Below are positions 17,589 through 25,032 of a DNA stretch of 64,000 bases, piece after piece. The position numbers and the translations under genes were made by a program. The notes beneath the pieces are model-generated. The model was not told the origin of the DNA, made no database searches, and saw only the letters and a list, made by a program, of their open reading frames with translations. Within the stretch, counting starts at the first letter, position 1. Each line of letters begins with the position of its first letter. The stretch comes from JALYUM01 sp036688685 (GTDB taxonomy: Bacteria > Pseudomonadota > Gammaproteobacteria > Burkholderiales > Burkholderiaceae_D). The stretch covers positions 1 to 64,000 of the forward strand of contig NZ_JAQQPS010000007.1 of assembly GCF_036688685.1 (NCBI RefSeq), written 5' to 3'.

Positions 17589-17692
17589 GATCCGCTTTGG
17601 GACGTTTTCTGCCTGTGGCGCCACCCGCTCGATTTTCAACGTGCCCACCTGCTATGCCCGGCCGAAAGACCGGGTTGGGCCAAAATCGCTCC
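17589..17692. repeat. Island intergenic repeat, copy E
   Basis: GATCCGCTTTGGGACGTTTT ... CTGCTATGCCCGGCCGAAAG ... TTGGGCCAAAATCGC. It lies between two small plus-strand genes and ends just before the ribosome site of the next. Confidence 0.65.
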
Positions 17693-17713
17693 TGGATCAA
17701 GAAAGGAACTGCA

Positions 17714-17878
17714 ATGCCTCAGCTTTTTGCGCATGACCAAATGGACGTTTGGCACGACGGTTCTGCGATTTGTGTTATCGCTGTAGGTTCACATGGTGAT
17801 CCATTAGATCTATCCGAAAGCGAAGTCGAAGCTCTCATTGCGAAGCTGCAGGCGTCGCTGAAAAAAGCGCGTTCTTGA
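17714..17878 (+). CDS. 54-residue hypothetical protein
   Basis: Starts at the ATG at 17714, preceded by AAAGGAA at good spacing; a longer in-frame start at 17597 would translate the intergenic repeat and is rejected. The protein is acidic to neutral: FAHDQMDVWHDGSAICVIAV forms a probable beta hairpin, then a Ser/Glu helix (LSESEVEALIAKLQASLKKA). No family is recognised. The stop is followed within 15 bases by repeat copy F. Confidence 0.6.
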   Translation: MPQLFAHDQMDVWHDGSAICVIAVGSHGDPLDLSESEVEALIAKLQASLKKARS

Positions 17879-17892
17879 TCTGTCGGCCTGGA

Positions 17893-17980
17893 ATTCCGCT
17901 ATGGGTTGTTTCCGGCCTGTGGCGCCGGCCGCTGTATTTCTGACCTGGCAACTCGCCATATTCGGCCAGTAGCTGACAAA
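17893..17980. repeat. Island intergenic repeat, copy F
   Basis: TTCCGCTATGGGTTGTTTCC ... GCCTGTGGCGCC ... ATATTCGGCCAGTAGCTGACA; closest to E in the TGTGGCGCC block and to D in the GTTTCCGG block. Confidence 0.6.
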
Positions 17981-18131
17981 AGGTGCCGGGATATGCCCAC
18001 CGATTGTCGGGAGTGAGCTCGAGAACGCATTTGATACACAACAATATTAATTTTACGACAAGTATGGCGTGGTCAATGATTGCCGGACGGTACGGCATGT
18101 CGCTGCTGCCATCGATACGGGAACCGACACA

Positions 18132-18914
18132 ATGAAACGATTCATTTTGGCCGCCAGCTTGCTGGCGGGTAGCTTGGCCGGCCTTGCACAGGCCGCCGAC
18201 AAGGCCGACGATGCCCAGCTGCGCACGGCCATCGCAGGCAGCAACCGGAGTAGCACCAACGTGGCGCGCGATACTTGGCGCCATCCTTACGAAACGCTCA
18301 CTTTCTTCGGCATCAAGCCGACCATGACGGTGGTCGAACTGATGCCGGAAGGCGGCTGGTACACCGAGATCCTGGCGCCCTACCTGCGCCAGGACGGCAA
18401 ACTGATCAGCGCCGGCCTCATACTCAGGAACTTGCTGGAGTCAAACCCGGCGGTCTATGGCAAGGTCGTGCGGGGCGCCTTCAATCCGCCAAAGGCCATC
18501 TACAACTTCGCCCCGCCAAACAGCGTTGACATGGTGCTCACCCTGCGCAACGTGCACAACTTCGTCGAGCTTGGCGACGACAAGGTCAAGGACATGTTCA
18601 AGGCGCTATACACTAGCCTGAAGCCGGGCGGCGTGCTGGGCGTGACCGATCACCGCCTGCCAGAATCCATGCCGCAAGATGCCACGGCCACGAGCGGCTA
18701 CGTCCACGAGTCGTATGTGATCAAAATGGCCGAGAGCGCCGGCTTCAAGCTGGCCGCCAAATCCGAGCTCAACGCCAATCCAAAGGACAAGGCCGACCAC
18801 AAGGGCGGCGTGTGGGCGCTGCCGCCGACCCTGAGCAACGCCGCACTTGACCGCGACAAATACCAGGCCATCGGCGAGAGCGACCGCATGACGCTCAAGT
18901 TCGTGAAACCATAA
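18132..18914 (+). CDS. Exported class I SAM-dependent methyltransferase-like protein
   Basis: 260 residues from the ATG at 18132, where a signal peptide starts (MKRFILAASLLAGSLAGLAQ, cleavage near AQA|A). The mature part is a Rossmann methyltransferase: TMTVVELMPEGGWYTEILAP is motif I with an altered glycine pattern, then VDMVLTLRNVHNF, LKPGGVLGVTDHR and a final helix/strand pair. Exported homologues are common in proteobacteria. SAM is not expected in the periplasm, so the cofactor and role are unclear. Higher GC than the island genes just before it. Its stop lies four bases before the IS fragment. Confidence 0.75.
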   Translation: MKRFILAASLLAGSLAGLAQAADKADDAQLRTAIAGSNRSSTNVARDTWRHPYETLTFFGIKPTMTVVELMPEGGWYTEILAPYLRQDGKLISAGLILRNLLESNPAVYGKVVRGAFNPPKAIYNFAPPNSVDMVLTLRNVHNFVELGDDKVKDMFKALYTSLKPGGVLGVTDHRLPESMPQDATATSGYVHESYVIKMAESAGFKLAAKSELNANPKDKADHKGGVWALPPTLSNAALDRDKYQAIGESDRMTLKFVKP

Positions 18915-18917
18915 CCG

Positions 18918-19153
18918 GCCAGGGCTCGCCACCTGCGCAGGCGTGCCGGCGGCGTGCGCGTCAGCGCGTTGTGGCTGCGCCGGCAAGCGAGGCAGCGAAA
19001 CCGCTGCAAGCCGCTGGCCTGGCCACAGCGGTGCACCCATTGGCTGGCGCAGTGCGGGCAGGCCAGCCATGCGCACAGTTGCGCCAGCGCCGCCGGCGCC
19101 AGCACGGCCCCTTCCAGGGCCTCGAGCAATTGATTGAAAGACAGTGCCTCCAT
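18918..19153 (-). pseudogene. 5' fragment of an IS1595-type transposase (zinc ribbon)
   Basis: The minus-strand frame begins at an ATG at 19153 with a strong GGAGGTG site and encodes about 75 residues of an IS1595-type transposase N-terminus: a helix (LSFNQLLEALEGAVL), then a zinc ribbon with CPHC and CLAC, and the family motif GLQRFRCLACRRSHNALTRT, PPARLRR. The frame then runs into the antisense of the methyltransferase gene, so the catalytic part is missing. Its orientation matches the two 3' fragments at 15975 and 12860. Confidence 0.7.
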
Positions 19154-19289
19154 CACCTCCCCCCCATGGCTTACCTCGACCATGGGTGAAAATGCGGCGG
19201 ATGGATTTGGTTCGTCCACTTAACGCGAACCGTTCCTTTTTTCGGACGCCCCCGGCTACGCCCTGGCAGGATCAGCGACGGGGGCAAGC

Positions 19290-20192
19290 ATGCAGGCAGC
19301 AGGACAGGCAATCACGATGGGCAGCGGCCAGTACATGCTGCGCGAACGCCTCGCCGCGTCCAGCTACGGCATTGTCTGGCGCGCCGACGGCCCGACCGGC
19401 CCGGTTGCGATCAAACTTGTCAATGCGGCGCAGATGGCCAGCGCCGACGCCACCGAACACCATGTCTGGACTGCGTCCGCCCAGCGCGAGATTGCCTTCC
19501 TGCGCGCGCTGGCGCCGTGGGATGCACGCCACATCGTGCGCCTGCTCGGCAGCGGCGAGGTCGACGGTTTGCCGGCCATGGCCCTTGAACTGCTCGACGG
19601 CGACCTGGCGCGCCACGACCTGTCACAACTCGATGCCGGCCAGGCGCTGGCCTGGATCGGCCAGCTGAACCAGGCGCTGGCCAAGGTGCACAGTCACGGC
19701 TGGCGCTATCTGGACCTGAAACCGGCGAATATCCTGCTCGACCGGCGCGCCAGCCTGGTCAAACTGGCCGACTTCGGCACCAACCGTGCACTGGCCGACG
19801 TTGCCGCCCACACCTACGCCGGCACCGCCAGCTGGCAGGCGCCGGAACAGTTTTTCCCGGATCCGCAGCAGCGCTACCGCAGCGACGCGAGAAGCGATTA
19901 TTTTGCACTGGGCGCATTGCTGTTTTACCTGGTGTCGGGCGGCCAGCCGCTGCGCTACGGATCGGCGTGCGGCGCCGCATGGCGCGCCCACGGCCGCGCC
20001 GGCGCCGTGCAACTGCGCGACCAGCACCAGGGCGCCCTGCCGGCTGTCCTGCACGACGATGAAGCCGCGCTGTTCGCGCGGCGCGGCGGCGCGCGCGCGC
20101 TGCCACTCCTGCGCGCCCTGCTTGCCGTCGAACCGGCGCGGCGCCCGCGCCACGCCCTCGACATCAGCCGCGCCCTGGCGAGCGCCGCATGA
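19290..20192 (+). CDS. Ser/Thr protein kinase, Hanks type, soluble
   Basis: 300 residues, essentially one kinase domain. Visible elements: the glycine-loop region (RERLAASSYGIVWRADG), the VAIK lysine, a catalytic loop YLDLKPANILLD in which HRD is replaced by YLD but the Asp, Lys and Asn are kept, DFGTNRA, the APE motif in WQAPEQF, and the helix F segment SDYFALGALLFYLVSGG. No membrane segment or sensor domain is present. GGGGGC lies just before the ATG. The stop overlaps the start of the SEDS gene (ATGA), so the two are translationally coupled and the SEDS protein or its neighbours are likely substrates. Confidence 0.9.
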   Translation: MQAAGQAITMGSGQYMLRERLAASSYGIVWRADGPTGPVAIKLVNAAQMASADATEHHVWTASAQREIAFLRALAPWDARHIVRLLGSGEVDGLPAMALELLDGDLARHDLSQLDAGQALAWIGQLNQALAKVHSHGWRYLDLKPANILLDRRASLVKLADFGTNRALADVAAHTYAGTASWQAPEQFFPDPQQRYRSDARSDYFALGALLFYLVSGGQPLRYGSACGAAWRAHGRAGAVQLRDQHQGALPAVLHDDEAALFARRGGARALPLLRALLAVEPARRPRHALDISRALASAA

Positions 20193-22468
20193 CGCTGCGC
20201 CGCGTCGGCATGGTCGCCGTCGCCGCCTCTGCGCTCGCGTTTCTATGCGCGCTGCAGCTGGTGGCGCTGCTGCGCGCGCCGCCAGCGTTCTATCCAGCCA
20301 CCATCGAGGTGCCGCTGCGCGCAGGCGCATCCATCGTCCTCGGCCAGCAGGAACTGGCGGCCCCGGACGCCGAGAGCCGCCACCTGGCCGTGCGGCGCGA
20401 CGCGTCCGGCGCCTGGCTGGTCCGCAACGTCAGCGCCGTTTCCGCACTGCGCCTGCTGCGCGGCCGCGCTGAACAGCGCACGGGCGCCACGGCGCTCAGG
20501 CAGGGGCAGACATTCCAGCTCGGCGCCACCATCTTCAGTGTCGATGGCGCAGGTAGCAGTGACCTCGCCTTCAGCGCAGCCGGCCAGCACTGGCGCTACG
20601 ACGGCGCCACACTCTGGCGTGGCGGCGCGGCGCAGCCCCCCTGTCCTGATAGCCGCTTCGGCGCGCGCGCCCTCGCCGCGTGGAACCGCCTGGCGCCGGT
20701 AGCGCTGACGCTGGCCCGCCCGCTGGTCTTTGGCGGCAACCTCCACTGCGGCAATCGCCTCGGGCTGGGCGGAATCGACGGCGGTGCCGCGCTGGCCAGC
20801 CGGGCAGAACACGGCATCGTGCTGGCCAGCGCCGTGCAAGCCGCGCTGCTGGTCGACGGCGCGCTACTGGCTGAGACCGAATACAGCCTGGCCGGCGTGA
20901 CCGGGCTGCTTGCCGGCCGCACCCGCCTGAGCGTTGCCATCGACGGCGACAGCTTGCACCTGCGTCCGCTCAGTCACGTGGCGCTGTTCATGGCGCCGCA
21001 GGCCGAGCTGCCGGCGCCGCTCGCGTGGCGCTGGCAGCAGCGCGCCGCGTGGGCGCTGCCGCCAGCGGCCGTGGGGCCGGCGGCCTTGCTGTTGCTCGGT
21101 GCCCTGGGCGCGGCAATCTTCAAGGCGCTCGGCGGCAGCGCGGCCTGGACCTGGCGCGTGGCCGGCCTGCTGATCGCCGCCGCCGGTAGCGTCGCGCTCT
21201 TTTTGCAGCGCGCCGGCTACGCGCCCGGCATCGGCATTTCCCTGCTGCTGGCCTGGGCGGCGCTGTGGTATCTGCTGCTCGCGCCTGGCAAACTGCATTT
21301 GGTGACGGCTGCCGCCGTGCTGCTGCTGGCGCTCGGCCTGCTGGCGCAACTGGAACTGGGGCTGGGTGGCGCCGAGTCGTCCTGGCTGCGCCATGTGCAA
21401 AAGACCGCGTGCCTGCTGGCCATCGGCGCCGGTCTCGGTGTGCAACCGCGCCTGTTCCGTCAAGCGCAACGGATGTCGCAGGCGCACCTCGAGTGGCTGC
21501 TGGTCGTGCTGGCCACCATGGCACTCGCGGCACTCCTGCTGCAAGTCGTGTTCGGCGACGAAACCGGTGTGTTCGACATCCAGCCGGTGGAATTCGCCAA
21601 GCTGGCCCTGACCGCGCTGACCGCCCATTGCCTGGCGCTGGGCATGGGCACGCAAGCGGCGCCCGGCGGCATCCACCGCTGGTTGCGCCTGGGCGCGCCG
21701 GCGCTGCTGTTCATGGTGCTGCTGGCGCTGGCGCTGGTCGAGGTCGATGATTTTTCGCCCCTGATCCTCCTGCTGGTGTGGAGCACGGCGATGGCCCTGG
21801 CCTACGCGCTGGCCAGCCGCAATGTGGGCCTGGCAGCGCTGGTGGGCGCAGCTGCGTTGATGTGCGTGGGCGGGGTAGCGATGCTGCACAGCGCCGCGCC
21901 GCAGCAGGTCGCCAACTGGCAGTTTTACGGCGACCGTTTCCTGGTCTGGCTCGATCCGGCCACGCACCCGCACACCGGCCAGCAGATGCTCGCCGGCGCA
22001 CGCGCGATTGGCGCCGGTGGCTGGTGGGGCAGCGACGGCTTGCTCGGTTTCACCTCGCTGGGCCAGCACGCCGGCGCCGCCATGCGCATCGCGGCCGTGC
22101 AGGACGATTTCGCGCCGGCGTTTTTCCTGAACCGCCATGGCCTGGCCGCGGCGCTCGCGCTGTGGCTCCTGCAAGCCCTGTTCATCGGCGCGCTGCTGCA
22201 GGTTGCCGCGCGCGCGTGGGCGGCCAGCGTGGCCGCGCGCGACTTCCGCCGGGCATCCGTCAACAGGTTCTTCTGCTTTGCCCTGTGCGGCGGCGCCGCC
22301 TTCATTCTGGGCCACCTGCTGCTGTCGTGGGGAACCAACCTGGCCATCTTCCCCATCATGGGCCAGCCGATGTCCTTCCTGTCGGCGGGCGGCTCGCACC
22401 TGCTGTTTTTCATTTGCCCCCTGCTAGCGGTGGCTAGCTTCAGCGCGCAATCATTCGAGGAGAATTAA
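20189..22468 (+). CDS. SEDS (FtsW/RodA/SpoVE) protein with N-terminal FHA-like domains
   Basis: 759 residues. One N-terminal membrane segment (7-29) is followed by an FHA-like domain (about 40-120: ASIVLGQQELAAPDAESRHL, then the RHLAVRR and LRQGQTFQLG elements) and a second, weaker one (about 175-262). From about 290 on it is a polytopic SEDS protein with family motifs QPVEFAKLAL (465-474), IGAGGWWGSDGLLG (607-620), VQDDFAPAFFLNRHG (637-651, corresponding to the PE.HTDFIFA loop) and QPMSFLSAGGSHLLF. SEDS proteins polymerise lipid II with a class B PBP; a candidate partner is encoded at 38864-42109. Usual SEDS length is about 370-420, so half of this protein is extra. It overlaps the kinase gene by four bases. 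Confidence 0.85.
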   Translation: MTLRRVGMVAVAASALAFLCALQLVALLRAPPAFYPATIEVPLRAGASIVLGQQELAAPDAESRHLAVRRDASGAWLVRNVSAVSALRLLRGRAEQRTGATALRQGQTFQLGATIFSVDGAGSSDLAFSAAGQHWRYDGATLWRGGAAQPPCPDSRFGARALAAWNRLAPVALTLARPLVFGGNLHCGNRLGLGGIDGGAALASRAEHGIVLASAVQAALLVDGALLAETEYSLAGVTGLLAGRTRLSVAIDGDSLHLRPLSHVALFMAPQAELPAPLAWRWQQRAAWALPPAAVGPAALLLLGALGAAIFKALGGSAAWTWRVAGLLIAAAGSVALFLQRAGYAPGIGISLLLAWAALWYLLLAPGKLHLVTAAAVLLLALGLLAQLELGLGGAESSWLRHVQKTACLLAIGAGLGVQPRLFRQAQRMSQAHLEWLLVVLATMALAALLLQVVFGDETGVFDIQPVEFAKLALTALTAHCLALGMGTQAAPGGIHRWLRLGAPALLFMVLLALALVEVDDFSPLILLLVWSTAMALAYALASRNVGLAALVGAAALMCVGGVAMLHSAAPQQVANWQFYGDRFLVWLDPATHPHTGQQMLAGARAIGAGGWWGSDGLLGFTSLGQHAGAAMRIAAVQDDFAPAFFLNRHGLAAALALWLLQALFIGALLQVAARAWAASVAARDFRRASVNRFFCFALCGGAAFILGHLLLSWGTNLAIFPIMGQPMSFLSAGGSHLLFFICPLLAVASFSAQSFEEN

Positions 22469-22470
22469 TC

Positions 22471-23970
22471 ATGCCGGTGTATGTTCAACACGAGATCCTG
22501 GGAAAAATCAGCGATGTCTTCAATGCCGATGCCTTGTGGCAGGCGCCCGGCATGTCCCTGTTTGCACGCCAGCCGCTGCTGCGCGACCTGCTCGAGCGCT
22601 CGCCCCGTGAACAGCGCGGGCGCGACCCCACCCGCTGCTTCGCGCACGTCACCCTGATGCTGCCGCAGGAAGACGTCGACGACGACCGCCACCTCACGCG
22701 CGGTGCGCGTGTGCGCGACCTGGCCGATTCACTGGCGGCCCTGCACCAGAAGGATTTCGGCGACCTGCTCAAGGGCGATGAGGTGCGCTACGACGTGGTC
22801 GGCGCAGAAGCCCTGGAACCAGGCCAGGTGCACGTCAAATTTGGCCACGCCGTCTACCTGCCCGCGCCCGCCGAAAAGCCGCTATATATGGTCACCGCCT
22901 CCACCGACTCGGCCATCTGGAAAGCCGTCTGCCCGGTGTATCCGCACCAGCGCCTGGCCCTGCTCGGGCCGGATGCGGACGGCGCCAGCCACGCGGTCGC
23001 CGACTGGCCGTTCGGCCTTGATGCCGCGATCCTGCTGATCAACGACGGGCCGGACGGCCAGCTGGAAGTGCAGGTGCGCCCGAAGGATGGCTACGAATGC
23101 CAGTTCGATCCGCTCAGCGGCTATTACACGGTCAAGGCCAGGGGTGCGCCAACAAGGCTGCTGCTGAAGGTGACGCGCACGGCGCCGCGACCGCCAGCGG
23201 TGCAGCCGGCGGCCGCGCCGGCAAAGCCACCCGGCGTCTGGAAAACGCGTGCGCTTGAACCGGCCGAGCAGACCGCGGTGCCGCTGGCACGGGTGCTGGG
23301 CGCGCCGAAACTCGACGAAGCGACCTATGCCCCGATCGCGCAACAGCGGGTCAGCCTGGCGGCGCTGGCACTGCCGCGCCTGTCGCGCTATCGTGACACC
23401 GGCGCGACCACGCTCAATGTGCGGCTCGACCGCCAGCTAGCGATCACGGCCCTTGATGCCGCGATCACCTTTGCGGTCGACGCCGACGACGCCCTGCACG
23501 CGATCACAGCGGCTGGCCGGCAGCGCATCACGGCGCCGGCCAGCTTCACGCCAGTCGATGCGCGCGTCGTCAAACTCGATTGCGTGGCGCCGGCCATGGC
23601 TGACCGCTACAGCGCGCTGCTGCATTTGCCGAACCCGCCCGCGCTGCCGGTCGCCGGTGGCGCACGCCTGGTGTTCGGGCGTGGCGCGCCGATGCTGGCG
23701 AGCCTGCGCGTGCTGGACGGCGCCGGGGCGCTGCGCTCGGACAGCGACGTCATTGAGAACGCCGACCGCCTGGGCCTGTCGCGCAAGGCGTTCAGTTTCG
23801 AAGTTGTCGAGGGCGGCTATCAGGTGACGCGCCTGTCGCCGACCCAGGCCCTGTTCCACCTCGACGCGCAATGTGCTTTCGTCGCCAGCATCGACGACGA
23901 CCAGCCGTACTTGCTGCCGCCCGGCCACCACCTGGTCGCCGGCCATTACGTGCTGCGCTTCGACGCTTGA
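22471..23970 (+). CDS. Large hypothetical with C-terminal FHA-like region, signalling locus
   Basis: 499 residues, soluble, no signal peptide; start supported by GAGGAG. Two bases separate it from the SEDS gene. Residues 1-230 form an unrecognised domain (MPVYVQHEILGKISDVFNAD, later a VYPHQRLALLGPD strand pair). A Pro/Ala linker (235-255) leads to a beta-rich second half. Residues about 395-499 look like a divergent FHA fold: GARLVFGRGAPMLASLRVL, LGLSRKAFSFEVVEGGYQV, then a PGHHLVAGHYVLRF closing strand. Only weak fold-level evidence supports FHA; the rest is unknown. Operon position suggests a partner of the kinase/SEDS pair. Confidence 0.6.
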   Translation: MPVYVQHEILGKISDVFNADALWQAPGMSLFARQPLLRDLLERSPREQRGRDPTRCFAHVTLMLPQEDVDDDRHLTRGARVRDLADSLAALHQKDFGDLLKGDEVRYDVVGAEALEPGQVHVKFGHAVYLPAPAEKPLYMVTASTDSAIWKAVCPVYPHQRLALLGPDADGASHAVADWPFGLDAAILLINDGPDGQLEVQVRPKDGYECQFDPLSGYYTVKARGAPTRLLLKVTRTAPRPPAVQPAAAPAKPPGVWKTRALEPAEQTAVPLARVLGAPKLDEATYAPIAQQRVSLAALALPRLSRYRDTGATTLNVRLDRQLAITALDAAITFAVDADDALHAITAAGRQRITAPASFTPVDARVVKLDCVAPAMADRYSALLHLPNPPALPVAGGARLVFGRGAPMLASLRVLDGAGALRSDSDVIENADRLGLSRKAFSFEVVEGGYQVTRLSPTQALFHLDAQCAFVASIDDDQPYLLPPGHHLVAGHYVLRFDA

Positions 23971-23975
23971 ACCGC

Positions 23976-24434
23976 ATGTTCTCCGCGCACATTCCAGCGC
24001 TCTGGGTCAGCGCCGCCTGCCTGGCCGGCGCCTTGATCCTGACGCTGATCCTGGCCGCGTTCCTGACGCCGCGCCACTGGTGGCGCCGCGCCAACGCGCG
24101 CGCGCTGGCGGTGCTGGTCGGCGGCACCGCCTTGTTCGGCGCGCTGTTCATGCTGGCCGCGGGCGTCTGGCCACGGCCGGCAACGCCAGTGGCCCTGACT
24201 GCCCTGCCCCAGGTCGTGGTCCCGACCCGCGCCTACCGCGTGTTCGACAACCTGAATTTGCGCGTCGCCAGCGGCACCGGAGCCGCGCGCATCGCGGTCG
24301 TCACGAAAGGCACCGTGGTCACGACGACCGGTCGTGTCGAGGGTGACTGGTGCGAGGTCACGGCCAGCGTGAACGGGCGCAGCACAACTGGCTGGGCCAG
24401 CAGTTTATGGCTGCGCCGGGGCGACGAACGCTAG
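23976..24434 (+). CDS. Membrane protein with bacterial SH3 (SH3b) domain
   Basis: 152 residues from the ATG at 23976, five bases after the preceding stop, last gene of the kinase operon. Two N-terminal membrane segments (ALWVSAACLAGALILTLILA and ALAVLVGGTALFGALFMLAA) are followed by an SH3b domain (about 85-150): RVFDNLNLRVASGTGAARIA, VTKGTVVTTTG, GDWCEVTA and GWASSLWL. The topology places the SH3b domain in the periplasm if the N-terminus is outside or by a hairpin, where SH3b domains often bind peptidoglycan. This suits a role with the SEDS synthase. Confidence 0.75.
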   Translation: MFSAHIPALWVSAACLAGALILTLILAAFLTPRHWWRRANARALAVLVGGTALFGALFMLAAGVWPRPATPVALTALPQVVVPTRAYRVFDNLNLRVASGTGAARIAVVTKGTVVTTTGRVEGDWCEVTASVNGRSTTGWASSLWLRRGDER

Positions 24435-24457
24435 CGATGGGCGTGCATCCGTGCCAA

Positions 24458-24928
24458 TCACGCGTTGCGCGCGCGGGCGCAGACCATCGGCTGGAACGTC
24501 ACGCCATTGCGGCATTGCGCGGCGCCGTCGCAGCGGAAGCCCAGCGCTTCGTAGGCCGGCACGGCATACGGCGATGAATTGACCGTAAAAATCGCGGCTG
24601 GCGCCGCTTGCGCGCAGGCCGCCCGCCACAAGGCGCGCGCCACGCCACGCCGGTGCCAGCGATGATCAACAAACAAGTGAAATACATGGCTGGGCGGCCG
24701 CAGTGCGATGTAGCCGGCCAGCCTACCCTCGATCTCTGCCACGCTGGCAACGTGTCCGCGGTCACGATATGCCCGCAGTGCCGCTTCATCGTTATCACGC
24801 AAAAAGGTGGCGCCCGCTTCCGGTGGCATACCGGGCACGATGAACGCCGTTGCCAGCGTGCGCAGCATGGCGGCCATGGCCGGATAGTCGGCATCCACTG
24901 CGGGCCGGATCACTATTTTTTTGTCCAT
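24458..24928 (-). CDS. GNAT family N-acetyltransferase
   Basis: 156 residues. A single GNAT domain: IRPAVDADYPAMAAMLRTL start, then GRLAGYIALRPPSHVFHLFV (motif D/A strands), the acetyl-CoA loop HRRGVARALWRAA, and a closing Y.VPAYEALGFRCDG. The substrate cannot be inferred. It converges with the SH3b gene and is divergent from the MFS gene, so it looks unrelated to the phosphorylation locus. Confidence 0.85.
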   Translation of the reverse strand: MDKKIVIRPAVDADYPAMAAMLRTLATAFIVPGMPPEAGATFLRDNDEAALRAYRDRGHVASVAEIEGRLAGYIALRPPSHVFHLFVDHRWHRRGVARALWRAACAQAAPAAIFTVNSSPYAVPAYEALGFRCDGAAQCRNGVTFQPMVCARARNA

Positions 24929-25032
24929 TGTTATTAGGTCACGTTGGGAAAATCACGAAAATCGGCAAGCACAATGTAACAAATAATTGCATTTGTTGAC
25001 TTGTGACATTAGTGCCCCGTAGACTTGTTTCC

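Noticed and set aside
13151..17980. A true integron cassette array with attC sites
   Set aside because: The repeats do not show paired RYYYAAC / GTTRRRY ends; only an isolated GTTGGGC occurs in copy E. No integrase gene is present in the window.
20864..22399. 511-codon minus-strand open frame over the SEDS gene
   Set aside because: Composition is that of a reverse-frame shadow (Gln/Arg/Ala rich) and the plus strand carries a clear SEDS protein.
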